Position numbers and translations under genes: made by a program. The notes under the pieces are model-generated. The model was not told where the DNA came from, ran no database searches, and was given only the letters and a program-made list of their open reading frames with translations. This document shows, piece by piece, positions 47,549-59,333 of a stretch of 64,000 nucleotides of DNA. Every line of letters begins with the position of its first letter. Position 1 is the first letter of the stretch. Source of the DNA: Cerrena zonata (Eukaryota; Basidiomycota; Agaricomycetes; Polyporales; Cerrenaceae); the NCBI GenBank assembly GCA_038087015.1, contig JASBNA010000078.1, positions 62,001 to 126,000 of the forward strand. Direction: 5' to 3'.

Positions 47549-49229
47549 TTGATGTCGCTGTGTCCCGTCCATCTCCATCACAGTTGATCCTGTGCCTCGT
47601 GGTTTCGTTCTTCTTTCTCCGTTGTCTGACCTCTTTTTGTTTTTGAAATAATAACCGATGTACTTGTACCGTCTCTGCCACAAAATCTCTGTGTCGCGTA
47701 GTTCCTTGACAATCTAGGCTCTTATGACCGCGCTCCCTACTTGCTGCACGTATGTCCTTTGAGTGATCGTGTACACTATCCGTCTGTGTAGATTGGGGTC
47801 CTGCTTCCTCGGTTGTGTCAATGTGTCCATCTCTGTCGATGCTGGCCCTGTGTGCATGTTATTTAATTATGTCTTTGTCAGGTCGCGTGCCTCCCTTCTA
47901 GTCTTTCAGGGTCCCAGATCTAATCGTGTGTATGTGCGTGATCCCTTTGCTCGTTTGTCTAAAGGGAGCGTGTGAGCGAGCGACCCAAATGAAATCAACA
48001 CGCGCCATGTTCTATGTCCTTTTGGATTGCCCTGGTTACTCGTCGAGTGTGATATATGGCTACTCTTCAATTCGAATATTGTCGCGTGCGTTATCGTGTC
48101 ATGCTAAGGGTCCAGTCATAAGTATCCTGACTACTTGACGCACAAGGCGACGAAGCATGCGTTGCCACCTCGTACTCTAGCATCTGGTTACTCGTCGGAT
48201 GTAGTATGTTGACAGCCACCTGTCGGATATTTGTCGTGTGCGTTATCGTGTCATGGTGGCGATCCGATATACAATCATGATGGTCCTGGCTGCTCGATGC
48301 GCAGGGTGACGTAGACCCAAGTGCAAGTGTCACGACCGCGTACAGTGTCATCCTTTTCTAGTGGAAGACAATAGTTAATGACCGCAATGAAAGAGAAGAC
48401 GTATCTCATGAGTGACGTAGTGTTGGCCACGACGTTGGGGGGTGTGGCGGCAAGAGGCCTTGTGTTACGCCTCACTATAGTGAGGGCCACTTGACCACCC
48501 GGGGGGCCAACGCTCGACATGGATGTGGCGTAATGAAACTCATCGGATGACCTACAGCGAGGAGGCGTAAGGTTAAGTGGCGTTGGCGATGGTGGTGGTT
48601 GGGAGTCAAGAGGGAAACAATTACGACGGCCTTGGGGTTCGATTATATACCAAACCCTTGATTGAATCTCCGAGGCCCTTTCTCCGCCACTACCTGAGTA
48701 CAAGAGTGCGCGGACCGAAAAGGTAACCGTAGTTGGGTATCAACGGCACTTGCCGAAAGGCTTATGTTCAAAGAATAGAAGACAACGGGTGATGGTAACT
48801 TCTACCGGAGTGGACGATCTACGTATGCTTCTCTGTAGCCAAAAATTCAATACTTGAGGGAGTGACGGAATAGCAGAAGCAAGTATCAGCCGAACGTAGT
48901 TGCCCTGGGAAAACGGGAGGAAAGTCGACAATTAGAGGGACTCTCCCAGCATATTGTGGTGGTACTCACCGCCAATCCAAATCTAGTCCAATATGAAATA
49001 TGTATCCTTCGTCTAGAGTGTATGTATCGTTGTGGTAGTCATAGCCGAAGTAACGAACTTAAATTGAGTCCACGGGTATTGCAAGTGATCTGATTACATA
49101 ACCGTATACAAGATCATGCACTAGCGTCTAATTTTTTCGAGATGAGGGTGCGTTGAGCCCTAGCCACTGCCTCGCGCATTCACCTCTTTCCCTCACCCGT
49201 CTCATTTATCTCTACCCATCCTACTCTCG
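47549..49229. other. Gene-free stretch with a short tandem repeat
   Basis: About 1.7 kb between exonuclease copy B and zuotin. The left part is GT-rich on the plus strand. Two diverged repeat units with a 152-base period lie at about 48032-48310. The rest (48.3-49.2 kb) shows only chance frames; the last 100 bases before 49230 are CT-rich and fit a promoter/leader for zuotin. Confidence 0.4.
48032..48310. repeat. Two imperfect tandem repeat units, period 152 bp
   Basis: CTGGTTACTCGTCG occurs at 48032-48045 and 48184-48197, and GTGCGTTATCGTGTCATG at 48086-48103 and 48238-48255. Both pairs are exactly 152 bases apart. The bases between are partly similar (GGATATTTGTCG against GAATATTGTCG). No open frame runs through both units. 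Confidence 0.7.
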
Positions 49230-50706
49230 ATGGCTGCAGTAGAGCTTTCCGTTGTTCCTCCCCCTCTCAAGGCTGGATGGACCCCGTCCGCAGCCTCTGG
49301 CAAATCTATTTCTCGTAAGTTCTGGCCGAGCCTGATCATCCTGGGTCCAACAAGAATCTAAATTGAACTCTATCTATAAGCTATTGTGGAGAGAAAACTC
49401 ATTCCTGCTGGACCTGCGTATCTTGCGCATGTTCGCCGAGCGGTACACAACCTCACATTCGAAGAGCACGACAAGCACGTTGAAGAAGAACGCCAAAGAC
49501 TCGAGGCGGCGAATGGTGGTAATGGTGGTATCGAGGATGATCTTGGTGTAGGTGAGGAAGAAGAACCCGAAGACTTGTTGACTTTGGACCCCAAAGAATG
49601 GAAGGTGTGTGTACATTTTGGATCGATTATTGAATATAGCTAAATGACCGAAAAATATTCTAGAAACAAGATCATTACGCTGTTTTGGGTCTTTCGCATC
49701 TGCGATACAAGGCTACACCTGACCAAATCAAAATTGCACGTAAGTCACACTCCTGTCTTCTCGATGGGATGTGTCTTTGAACATTATCTATTTTCTAGAC
49801 CGAAAGAAGGTACTTAAGCACCATCCCGACAAGAAGGCCGGTCAGATCGGAGACTCGAACGATGATGCGTTCTTCAAGTGCATCTCTAAGGCCTTTGACG
49901 TACTCGCTAACCCTGAACGTCGTCGTCAATTCGACTCCGTTGACCCCTACTATGAACTTCTCGAATCCGACGTCCCCACTGCCTCCCAGATCACCAAAGC
50001 CTCTGATCCCAACAAGGCTTTCTTCAAACACTTCTCGCCTGTCTTCGAAAGAGAGTCTCGTTTCAGCCGAAAACAACCCGTTCCTTTGTTGGGTTCTTAC
50101 GACGATACGAAAGAGGTTGTCGAGGGATTCTACGATTTCTGGTACAACTTCGATAGCTGGAGAAGTTTCGAGTATTTGGACAAGGAAGTTAACGAAGGAA
50201 GTGACAAGTGCGTATATTTTTGGTCTTTCTCTCACATGATTTTTATCTTATCTATTTTTATTTTCCAGCCGTGATGACAAGCGATACACTGAAAAGAAGA
50301 ACAAATCCGAGCGTGCGAGGCGCAAGAAAGAGGATACCGCTCGTCTCCGTCAAATCGTGGACCTGACGCTTAGTGTTGATCCTCGTATCAAGCGCATCAA
50401 ACAAGAGGAGAAGGCCGCCCGTGAAGCAAAGAAGAAGGGCAAGGGTCCTGCTACCAACGGCATGGTCTCGAAAGAACAACAGGAAGAGGAGAAGAAACGC
50501 AAGGAGGAAGAGGCCAAGCAGAAGGAGGAGGAAGAAAAGGTATGTCTATGGTCGATACACCAGTCCTTCATAGGAAATTGCTAATTGCATCTTTTCCCCT
50601 CCAGGTTGCCCGCGCAGATGCAAAGAAAGCGAAGGCTGCCGCCGCAAATGCTGCCAAGAAGGCGAGGAGACAGCAACGTGCGGCCGAGACTGGCGAAGCC
50701 GCATGA
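49230..50706 (+). CDS. ZUO1: Zuotin, ribosome-associated J-domain protein
   Basis: Six exons (49230-49314, 49381-49604, 49664-49739, 49799-50207, 50269-50539, 50605-50706) give 388 residues. The N-terminal P-A-G-P-A-Y-L-A-H-V-R-R segment is followed by a J domain with the H-P-D motif (K-H-H-P-D-K-K-A-G). A zuotin homology domain comes next (Y-Y-E-L-L-E-S-D and F-Y-D-F-W-Y-N-F-D-S-W-R-S-F), then a long charged Lys/Glu-rich helix. In yeast Zuo1 pairs with the Hsp70 Ssz1 as RAC on the ribosome and stimulates Ssb on nascent chains. The protein ends in an Ala/Lys tail and seems to lack the yeast C-terminal four-helix bundle and the animal SANT domains. All intron phases agree. Confidence 0.95.
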
Positions 50707-52096
50707 GGCCAGCCGACTCTGAAAAGTTTGCCTGCTGCACCGGAGTTCAGTTAGAACATTCATGGTGCACAGAGAAGCACGATACCTCGTTATGACGGCG
50801 CGTGGTCCTTATCATGGTTTTCTCTAGGTTTCTTTCTCTGTACTTTCCCTCTCAAATACCTTGACTGTCAAACGTTCACATGATTGCGCATCCCACACTT
50901 GTCCATCATTGACGCTTCGCCGGTTTTAGAATTTGTCTATTAATGTGCATGCAACGTAGATCTTTGTTGTACAACCCATGAAACCTGCATTCGCATCATT
51001 GTGCATCATTGCTATCAGTCTCAGAAGTCGACGTCATTCCCTCAATGCTGCGCTGAGCGTTGAGGGTCCATTTATTCTTGGAGGTAGATGCAACAATGTG
51101 CCTCGCAAGCTTTCCCGGATGGAAACAGTCGCCGGCTTCTCGTTCTTCTAAGCTTCCACGCAATCTGCACTTTCGTCAAGCCTATTGCCACCGGAAGTAA
51201 CAGATTATTCCGAGCATCGCTGAGTGGAAAATTCATGCTCACGAAGTATACAAGATTAATACCAATTAATACAATTGGGGACATGAACTCAACTAGACTT
51301 CAAAGCTTCTCTGCAGAGTTCAAAACGTTCAGGGGACCCTTCTGGATCTCCGGACAGCCCGTATCGGCCACGGGTGTGGCACACGAAGGTGAGTATCTGG
51401 ACGCCTATGTCGTGGCCTGTTCACTCTGTTTGGTATTTGAGCCGACAGTATCTGATATGCACCTCCCATTGCGCGCCCACTATGACGTTGGGAGATTCTT
51501 TCCTGGAAGAAAAGGGTTCGTGGGTTCAGTCCATTGTCTTAGAGTTCACACCCGTGCCGTACACGGACATCACTTTAACTCCAGAAGGCGATCAATACGT
51601 CTGATTGGCAGCTACACCTCTAGACGTGACCTGGTAGAACTTCGCCCCATCTATGGCAACCTTCGTCCGGCACTCCTTGCTTCTACAAATACTTCCAGAG
51701 ATGTGCAAGCACCATTTCTCTGATCACCTGCTTATCTACGTGCTTTTCGTGGACGGCAAGGACCGGTGCTATTGAGTCCCCTCTGCAAACAATTTGTATT
51801 TTCCAGACATCCGCAATTGTGCTTTGGACGGGTGAAACGCGGCGGCTAGTTAATATCAGTTTCTCTGTCCAACCCTGAACACAACCTATATCACACCAGA
51901 GTGGGGTCCAGTAAAACAGCCATCACACGAATACTCGCACATCGGGTCTCCAATCGCCGATCTTTCGTGCCTTCGAGCTGTGGGGAATCCTAGGGAGAAG
52001 ACCCCATTGCCGTATATCTATAACTTCCGGCTGGGAGATGTAGCTAGGTGAGCTTCGATTTTCGTCCCAGTCTAGAGACCATACTGGCTTGTTACC
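50707..52096. other. Intergenic stretch with an unexplained open frame
   Basis: About 1.4 kb. A plus-strand frame at 51088-51723 is open for 211 codons, and a different frame at 51374-51604 ends in a protein-like piece (G-S-W-V-Q-S-I-V-L-E-F-T-P-V). A GTGAGT donor near 51391 and a GACAG acceptor near 51448 might link them. I could not obtain a convincing start or family, so no gene is called. Confidence 0.35.
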
Positions 52097-52900
52097 ATGT
52101 CTAACTTTGAATCTCGACTCGCTAGTGAAAAAGCTTGGGTTGACCCACATACCTTGCCCAAATACGGGGATGCATCGGACATTGCTGGTAACGCACCTGA
52201 CGAAGTAAAGCAACTTACAAATAACACACTCGGTGCATATGGCGTCGGCGATCCAGACTGCTTTGCACATGGTGTCGGAAAGGCCATCGTTATGGTGGAG
52301 CTGAACGTTTACCAACGAGGGAACAAGTGGGAATCGAAAGCAATGGCTGAGGTCGTCGTAGCAAAGGGTAAGTGTCGATAAGACCTACGATATCTCCAGC
52401 GTTAACCATTTCCTCTATACACCAGACATGCTGAACGGTGCAGGAGCAATGCATGGTGGTGCGCTATGCTACATTATCGACAAGTGCGATAGTTGTAAAC
52501 GACCAATTCGAACGTCTCGCTAACAGTATTTTTGGACAGTTGTGCCTCGCTACCCCTAGTGGCCCTCGGAGTTATGCAAGGTGGCAACGGTGTTGGGGTG
52601 AGCCAAGTTTTGAACGTCTTTTTCCACTCGCCGGCCACGCTGTAAGTTCCTCCGAACCTTCCGTCTCCCCAGTCTGCCAGTATTCACGTGTTACGCCAAA
52701 GTGGCTCGCAGCTCTGTATCACAAACACCTCAGTGACGCTGGGCGGTCGTGTCATGACGTCCAAATGCGAGGTACGTCACATCATGTGGCCCATTCTCTA
52801 ACGAGGCTCACAGGAACTCCAGGTTGTGGAAAAATCGTCTGGGAAAATGATCGCATCTGCTCTTTTGAGTAAAATGCAGCCGACAAAGAACAAGCTTTGA
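52097..52900 (+). CDS. HotDog-fold thioesterase (4HBT type)
   Basis: Five exons (52097-52367, 52426-52483, 52540-52641, 52702-52771, 52814-52900) give 195 residues. The 4HBT core is clear: G-A-M-H-G-G-A-L-C-Y-I-I-D at the start of the hot-dog helix, then A-L-G-V-M-Q-G-G-N-G-V-G-V-S-Q, and a strand with N-T-S-V-T-L-G-G-R-V. Such proteins hydrolyse acyl-CoA thioesters, like PaaI and human ACOT13; the acyl substrate is unknown. No targeting signal is evident. The third intron acceptor is the CAAAG at 52697-52701; the later CAG would break the frame. Confidence 0.88.
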
Positions 52901-53889
52901 GAAATCCCATGGTCGTCATCTTCGATTGCCAAAAGGATTGCGTCGTTTGAAGTCGATCCAACGACTAGATATACTGACCCTGCTCGATTTTTATCCTCCT
53001 GCCTATCTGCTCTTCGGACTCCCGTCCGAGTCATGCGCAGGGCCTATCCAGGGTGCCGCTGATCACTTACCTACACTAGAGCCACATGCTTTCTGCACAC
53101 CAGTTCTGTTATTATGCTTTCTCGTCATGTTATGCAATTTGTCCTTTATCTGCCATGTCTAGATTCGAAGTCTGCTGTCAACGCTATAGGGGGACTCTGA
53201 TTCGAAAAACTGATGATGTGGTAGGGTCCTATTCATTCATTTAGGGCCCTTTCACTGATCTTAACAAATTCAGTATGCAAGGTTTGTAAAGAAGCACCGA
53301 TGCCGTAAGTTCATGTTATGGAGGGGAAGCAAGCTCTAGTAAGCTCTCGGCATTTCCTTGGTCTCTGACCGCATCACATGTGGGGGCGTGAGTACTTCAT
53401 CACCTTTTTGGAATGGCTGTACTTGCGCTCGCCAAAATGCGTCACTTCTCTTGAATGCTTGCAAATAACCACTTCGGTATATCGCAGAGTACTCGGAATC
53501 GCGCACGGTGGTATAACCTCTTGCTAACCACGTTCCACTCAGTAGTCGCTCCGAGAAGCAAAGTCGTGATCATTGAAAGAAGTACGTTCCACTTGCTACC
53601 CCTCAATCATGAGACATATGCTAAGAGCACAAGACGAACAGCGGATAAATTTACACAACTACCTCTGTCTTCTTGGTTCTAAAGCCTACTCTAGTCCATA
53701 ACTTTACGGCGTTCTGCCAGGCACCCTCAGGAGTAAGGTATTGACTGACCGTCCGTACAATTTATCCGTCTACAACTGAAGTCGTATGGTTCAGGTTACG
53801 ATATAACCAACATGCACTATATAAGAGGTGGGTCTGAGCCGAACAGAACACCAGTCTGACGATTATTGACGTTTACGACCGTACTAAAA
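52901..53889. other. Gene-free stretch
   Basis: About 1 kb between the thioesterase stop and the secreted-protein start. The open frames (52926-53162 and 53455-53682) have no domain. A TATATAAG box at 53817-53824 lies 66-73 bases before the ATG at 53890 and probably belongs to that gene's promoter. Confidence 0.4.
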
Positions 53890-54633
53890 ATGTTCTCCAA
53901 AACCTTCTTTACCATTGCTTCCGTAGCTCTCGCCGCTCAGAGCGTACTGGCTGCGCCTGCTTCAGTCCGTATTATGTCGACTTATTGCCGAAGAACTGTA
54001 CGATTGACACTTCTACTTCATAGGTTCTCGACTGGGATGTCCAGTCAGCCGCTTTGGCTTACGTCGGCAAGCAATGGAACGTAACTCCATTGTATTTTGT
54101 CCACTTCGATTCTGCGATTATCGGAACCGATGCTTCTTATGCATTCCTCCGACAGCAAGTTGTAAGTACACCCTAACTTTGTTTGGAGTTCCTAGGATTA
54201 ACCTTGTCTTTGTAGAACTCTCAACCCGTTGACAACACCTTTGCCACGGTCATCTTCGATGCGAACCACAACGTACAAAGCTTTAAGTCCTACTACGTCC
54301 CGCAGAGTACGTTGCACTTCCTATTGTTTTGATCCACTCGTGGGACTCTTGTTGATACGTTTTATGTTCTCAGCCCGCGTTGAAGATGACTTGCCTAACA
54401 TTACACAACAAGCCGCGGTCTCATCCGTGACGACTGCGTTCCCTAACCTCTCCTGGACCTCCGAGGCGGAGAACTACGCTTACTTCATTCGTCCTGATGG
54501 GCACGCTGTCTTCACCTTTATCTTGCACTTCAATTCGGGCGAGACTACCTACAGGGCCAACGTTAACACCCTTGACGGTACCATCGAGTCTTTGACCAAC
54601 ACCATCACGGGTGCCTCCATCGCGACACATTAA
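53890..54633 (+). CDS. Secreted fungalysin-propeptide-like protein (FTP/PepSY), no protease domain
   Basis: Four exons (53890-53964, 54024-54161, 54216-54306, 54374-54633) give 187 residues. A signal peptide is clear (F-F-T-I-A-S-V-A-L-A-A-Q-S-V-L-A-A-P). The rest resembles the FTP and PepSY-like propeptide of M36 fungalysins: A-L-A-Y-V-G-K-Q-W, then A-Y-A-F-L-R-Q-Q-V-N-S-Q-P-V-D-N-T-F-A, then a second repeat with Y-F-I-R-P-D-G-H-A-V-F-T-F and T-Y-R-A-N-V-N-T-L-D-G-T-I. Propeptides of this kind fold and inhibit their protease. Here the stop comes where the catalytic domain should start, and no HExxH motif is encoded nearby. The protein may act as a stand-alone inhibitor or be a relic under new use. 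The first intron has a weak GTCCGT donor. Confidence 0.75.
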
Positions 54634-54902
54634 GTGTAATTTAGGAAATATCCCGCTTCCGTCAAGTTGTATTTTTAGTTGTATTCGAATTCAATCCTGT
54701 CGCACCTGTTCATTGTTACGCATGATCGTTTCTGTCAAGTGTTATGAAGTTGTCATCGCATCGTTATATGTCTGTCAGATGGCGATGCATCTAAAAATAC
54801 TAGTAAGTTATATTAAGACGAGACGTAACATGGTATGAACGTTATTATGAATTATGAACTCTAGCATCCTTCTCTTCGAAGCATCTGACCGTGGCAGCAA
54901 GG

Positions 54903-55706
54903 TCAGTAGACACCCGGAACCAACTTATATGGTGTCTTCTGCGACCATCTCTCCCACTGCCCCTTAAACTCTTTCCTGAGCATCGTATCCTCCTTCCCCG
55001 TCCTGTTCACCATCACGATGGTATAAATAACCACTACAAAGGTCATCACCCTGTCCCACGCGCTTCCTATCACCGTTTCCTGAATTCCAAACTCTTTCCA
55101 CCAGCTACCCTCGCCCCACTGACACACCAGCAGGCCTGCAACGATCAGGAAGTTCCCTGTATAACTGGGATGTCGGACAAGAGAATAGGGGCCGGTGGTG
55201 ATCAGCTTATGATCGTCTCGGAGCGAGAGTTCGAAGGTGAAGTGTCTGCCTAGAGCTTGATAGCAGAAGAGCCGGAGGACCGAACCGGTTAAGTTTAGTA
55301 CGGTTCCAAAAAGGTACGTCGATGAGACTTGTAGATGCTGGGTGACAGTTGCAGGGGGTGACGCATAGTGGACGATCGTGGTGTCAATGATACGTGATGA
55401 CAACGCGGGGAAATAAGCAGTGAAGATCACATAGATCTCAACTAGATGGGGGAAGAACAACGTCGACTTTGAATTCGAGTATAAGTATGGACACCACTAC
55501 CGTGACAGCATTGAGTGCAAACCTACCAAGCCCAAAGGTATAAACCACCAGAGGTGAGGTGTCATTAAATCCTTGGTCGACTTATCCCTTTCGTATTTTC
55601 TCCGGTCTTCTATTTTTGGTGGAGGATTCGGTGGAGTGCCAGCTCTGAATGCGAAAGCTACATTTAGAAGCGTAAGTAGTAGTCGTGTTAGTGATGGCCT
55701 GGACAT
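54903..55706 (-). CDS. Isoprenylcysteine carboxyl methyltransferase-like protein
   Basis: Two exons, complement(54903-55441, 55523-55706), give 240 residues. The C-terminal half carries the ICMT/PEMT signature G-P-Y-S-L-V-R-H-P-S-Y-T-G and G-R-H-F-T-F-E-L, with several membrane helices. Near the end a charged E-D-T-M-L-R-K-E-F motif matches the S-adenosylmethionine-linked segment of the family. Ste14-type enzymes methylate the C-terminal prenylated Cys of Ras-like proteins and mating pheromones at the ER. Basidiomycetes have several related copies, so the exact substrate is uncertain. The donor of the 81-nt intron is GTTTGC, the only one found that keeps the frame. Confidence 0.82.
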
Positions 55707-56202
55707 TTCTGCTCAAGTTAGGGTGAGTCTATTGACCCAAGACTTTGCTAGTGGTATTCTACGCAGTCCGAACGAGCTGTGTTTGCTTGGTGGAGGGAGC
55801 AGTTGGGGGACCAATTTGAAGAACATTTCGACGAGATAGAACGACTGTCTTTTCGAACTATGAAGCCGAGAACTAAGCCTATTCTCGACGAGGTTCGGGA
55901 GAACGTACTACTGGCGGTGGGTCATCATCCACTTGATCACTAAAATTGATTGCCTTTATACCGGAACATCTGGAGTTTCCGCCCTATGACGCTCGCCAGA
56001 GAATAGAAGCGGCCATGTCTGACAAGGTGCGAATGTTGCAGGAAGTCCACAACAAAAGTACTATTATAGTACGTTACACGATACATCACTTGTAAATAAG
56101 CAACCCCGGACTGAGGTGTTATAAGCTAGCATAGTCTAGTAGTATTTAAAATGTTACTAGACATACTCAAACGGATCAATAGCATGTAGTACACGAAATC
56201 AT
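55707..56202. other. Gene-free stretch
   Basis: About 500 bases between the ICMT-like start and the F-box protein stop, both on the minus strand. It should hold the ICMT promoter; no coding signal was recognised. Confidence 0.4.
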
Positions 56203-58714
56203 CTAGAGGTATTTAGGCCACGGGAAACGATTGTAAACAACTTGAGAAATAGCTCGTGTCGGGATGACCGACTCCGATGAGTCGAAAGCTGCTTCGTTCC
56301 TGTCAAAGGCCTCTCTAACATCAAGGTCGAGATCCTCGATATCGGTTTCATCTGAGATCAAGTACACTGGGGGGGTTATTCTCTGACACTTGTTGGGATC
56401 TGGAAAGCAAGTCTTTTGCTCATCAAAAAAAGAATGGGGACGATGACTAGAGCGATTCAAATATTGCATAAGCCTTACTGACACTGTGACACGCGACAGT
56501 CAAAGGCAACTTACACACGCCAGAAGTGCTCGTTAGCTTCGTCCCAAGATGCCTGAGGTTCTGTACACCCCGTACATAGCCATAAAGGCTTGCGTATCTG
56601 CTCCTCCAGGTAGTGCACTCGTGCATTCCTCTGCAATGGATGTATCTTCGATGCCTCATTGGGAGGAAGGACGTCCCAGCTTCCGAACTGCTCTTGCATG
56701 GAAATAGCTAATTCACCGCGCCTGTGTTCCTGCTCGCAATGCAATGCCTAATAGAAACATTAACGCTGGCTGTAGTGTTGAGAATAGACACTTACAGCTT
56801 CTCGCCAATTAAACACGACACGAACACCTCTATCTGCATATTCCGCACAGGCACCCGTCTTACAAACCAACTTTGGGTCCCGAAGGTCCATGGTCTCTAC
56901 AGTACTGAACTTGTTGCATCCGGATATTTTCAAGATATTTTCTATGATACCTTCCAAAGGCACACAGCCATAACCAAATTCGCTGTCAAGTATAGATGTT
57001 TGTCATCGCCCTTGTATGAGACATCTTCGAGTGGAACACACCTAAGGTCATGGACCCATCCGCATTTGTGAGTAGCCATTGTGAAGGTCATACCAATCGC
57101 GGGTTTCTGGCAACGCTTGCAAATCACTACCCGAGTGATTGCAAGATCCGAGATTTCGACGTCGAGAGGAATTTGCTCAATTGATTGGTGGAGTTGGAAA
57201 TGAGCTGTTCTCGCAAGATTGTCGTACCAGGTTTTAACAATCTGTTCCCGATGAAATGAGATAAATATAAGTGCGTCCGCTGGTAGTGGACCTGGATTCT
57301 CGCAGTCCTTTGGGAAAGCCAAAATTTCTATAATTTGAGGCATCCGGGCCAGATATCCCACACGAGGAAAGACGTTGAGGTACTGACGAGCTAGAGGTTC
57401 AGTGGCGCAGCGAAGAAGATCGAAACGTTCGTGCATATTGGTCTGGTAAACATGCTCGATGCGAGCTGGGCGGACTGTATTCTCCAAAAGGTCGATCAAG
57501 GCAGGTTGAATGTTTGACCAGGCTGCAGCTTGTTGAGTGATGCTCCATTTCAAATATTAAAGGTACATACCCCTCTCTGTCAGAGGTCTATTCTGGCGGA
57601 CGAGTGTGGATCTCCGAAGTTCATATGCGTAAAAGTCGACTTCCTGTTTGTATCCCAATGCAACGAGTCTATCAGCGATCCTATATCTACCATTCAGTAT
57701 ATGAAAGGAGATAAGAAAGCGAACACATTACATTTGATACCGCTCACTCCTAATGTCCTCAAGCTCATCCTCGCGACCACGTCTTCTGGCATTACTCCAC
57801 TCCCATAAAGCCTGAGCATGCTATTTAATATGTCAGATTTTGGGTTCGTCTTATATAATGTTTCAACACGTTACCATTCTTATCTCTTCAGAGTGCTTCC
57901 GTTGGTTATCAAGGAACTCATCCCTTTGCTCAGTCGTCTCCAATGACGTCCACTCAGCGAGTAGTCGCTCCGCATCTGACTTGAGGACTCGGTTTCCTGC
58001 TACGTCTAAAAGTGCCATAAGAATAATAATGCTTAACAAAACACGAAATCATTACTAGGAATCCCTCCAGCGACATGTGGAATGGTGATCATATCACCAT
58101 TAGTATTCTCCACAGTAAGACACGTATTACTGACAGTTCTACATTCAAAATAATGTCAAATAGGTAATAACCTTTCATGATGTGACACACATACTCCGCT
58201 CTTCTGCAGCTATTACAGAGCCTGGTACATAACCTCCATATCGGATCGCGTGATCCGGTTTTCATACATACCTAAGGTAGACCATTCAATCATTGTTAGA
58301 ACGAATCAATGACCACGTCCACATGAAACTATAATTTACTTACATCGCAAGCAGTTTCAAAACACAAGGACGCAAATCGGGGTTCGCTCATCTGCGGAAA
58401 AGGTTCTGGAAGACCAGGAAAATTCATCCGTGCAGACTTCCACATGGATTTACTTGAGTTCCTATCCATAAGAAGGTTGCGGAAGCCTTTGTTTGTGCGC
58501 GCAATGTGTAGGAGGTCTAGTGGTTGTAGATGGCTCAAAACCTGTAGCGTATAGATTGTCAGACCATAGCTCGGTTTAATATAAAGTGCACAAGAGAGGA
58601 GGGCACCTCAATAAAGATATCAACAGGAGCTTCGAGAAACACGGATAGTGAACCTCGATGCCCACGGATGGTACGTCTTGGGTTGGTGGGCTGAGTGGGA
58701 GCAGGTGGTGCCAT
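56203..58714 (-). CDS. F-box protein with Cys/His-rich C-terminal region
   Basis: Eleven exons, complement(56203-56473, 56515-56747, 56796-56982, 57042-57522, 57571-57680, 57732-57820, 57875-58005, 58056-58138, 58195-58271, 58344-58541, 58607-58714), give 655 residues. The F-box starts at about residue 28 (A-P-V-D-I-F-I-E-V-L-S-H-L-Q-P-L-D-L-L-H-I-A-R). This is the common form in agaricomycetes, where F-box proteins recruit targets to SCF ubiquitin ligases. It is followed by a Cys-rich piece (C-M-K-T-G...C-T-R-L-C-N-S-C), a charged helical part, and later C-K-R-C, K-C-G-W-V-H and C-K-T-G-A-C pairs that could bind zinc. The target is unknown. All phases agree; the weakest junctions are the 48-nt intron 57523-57570 and the 41-nt intron 56474-56514. 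Confidence 0.85.
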
Positions 58715-59333
58715 AGTTCCTATCCCTATAGGTTAAAACTATTTGTTGGGTAGGCTCGCTATATGTAGTGATGTCTTTCTATAGTTGGAAATGGTTAGTG
58801 GTGGGTGGGTTGAAATGATGAGGGGCTCGGAGTCTCGGATAATTCGCAGAAGATAAAGCACAAAGAACAACAGATACTTGGATGTTGACGAGTTCGTGCA
58901 TGTGGTACTTGCATAGATACACGTTAATACAGCATGTAGTTTCATACTCAGCGAATGGTGGTCATTATAATGCATGTTGCGAGGTGAAAACAAAGCACTT
59001 GCCACTCAACGACACCGTCGAGGAACGGCTACCAGTACTAGCCTTAAATGGAACTTAGAGAGAGGCTGCTGCCAAATAGGAGCAAATCCGGCAATAATTA
59101 TGCCGGACCTAGCCGAACGCTTCCGACTCGGAACTACTTCAGGTTATAAATTCGAGGAGTGAGTCTCGCGAGATGTTGTATAGCCAAACACAACCTGTAC
59201 GTAGTACATCTTCAATATCTCCTGAGAAGCTGTAAACTAGTAACGTATGAAACTTACGTTCTCTCAAGTAGGACCATCCATCAACTAACACACATTTCCA
59301 ATTCATCTTACCCACTGGCAGGTACCAAATAAT
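58715..59333. other. Gene-free stretch, divergent promoters
   Basis: About 620 bases between the F-box gene start (minus) and the alpha/beta hydrolase start (plus). Short frames (58739-59005 and 58974-59162) have no domain. Confidence 0.4.
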
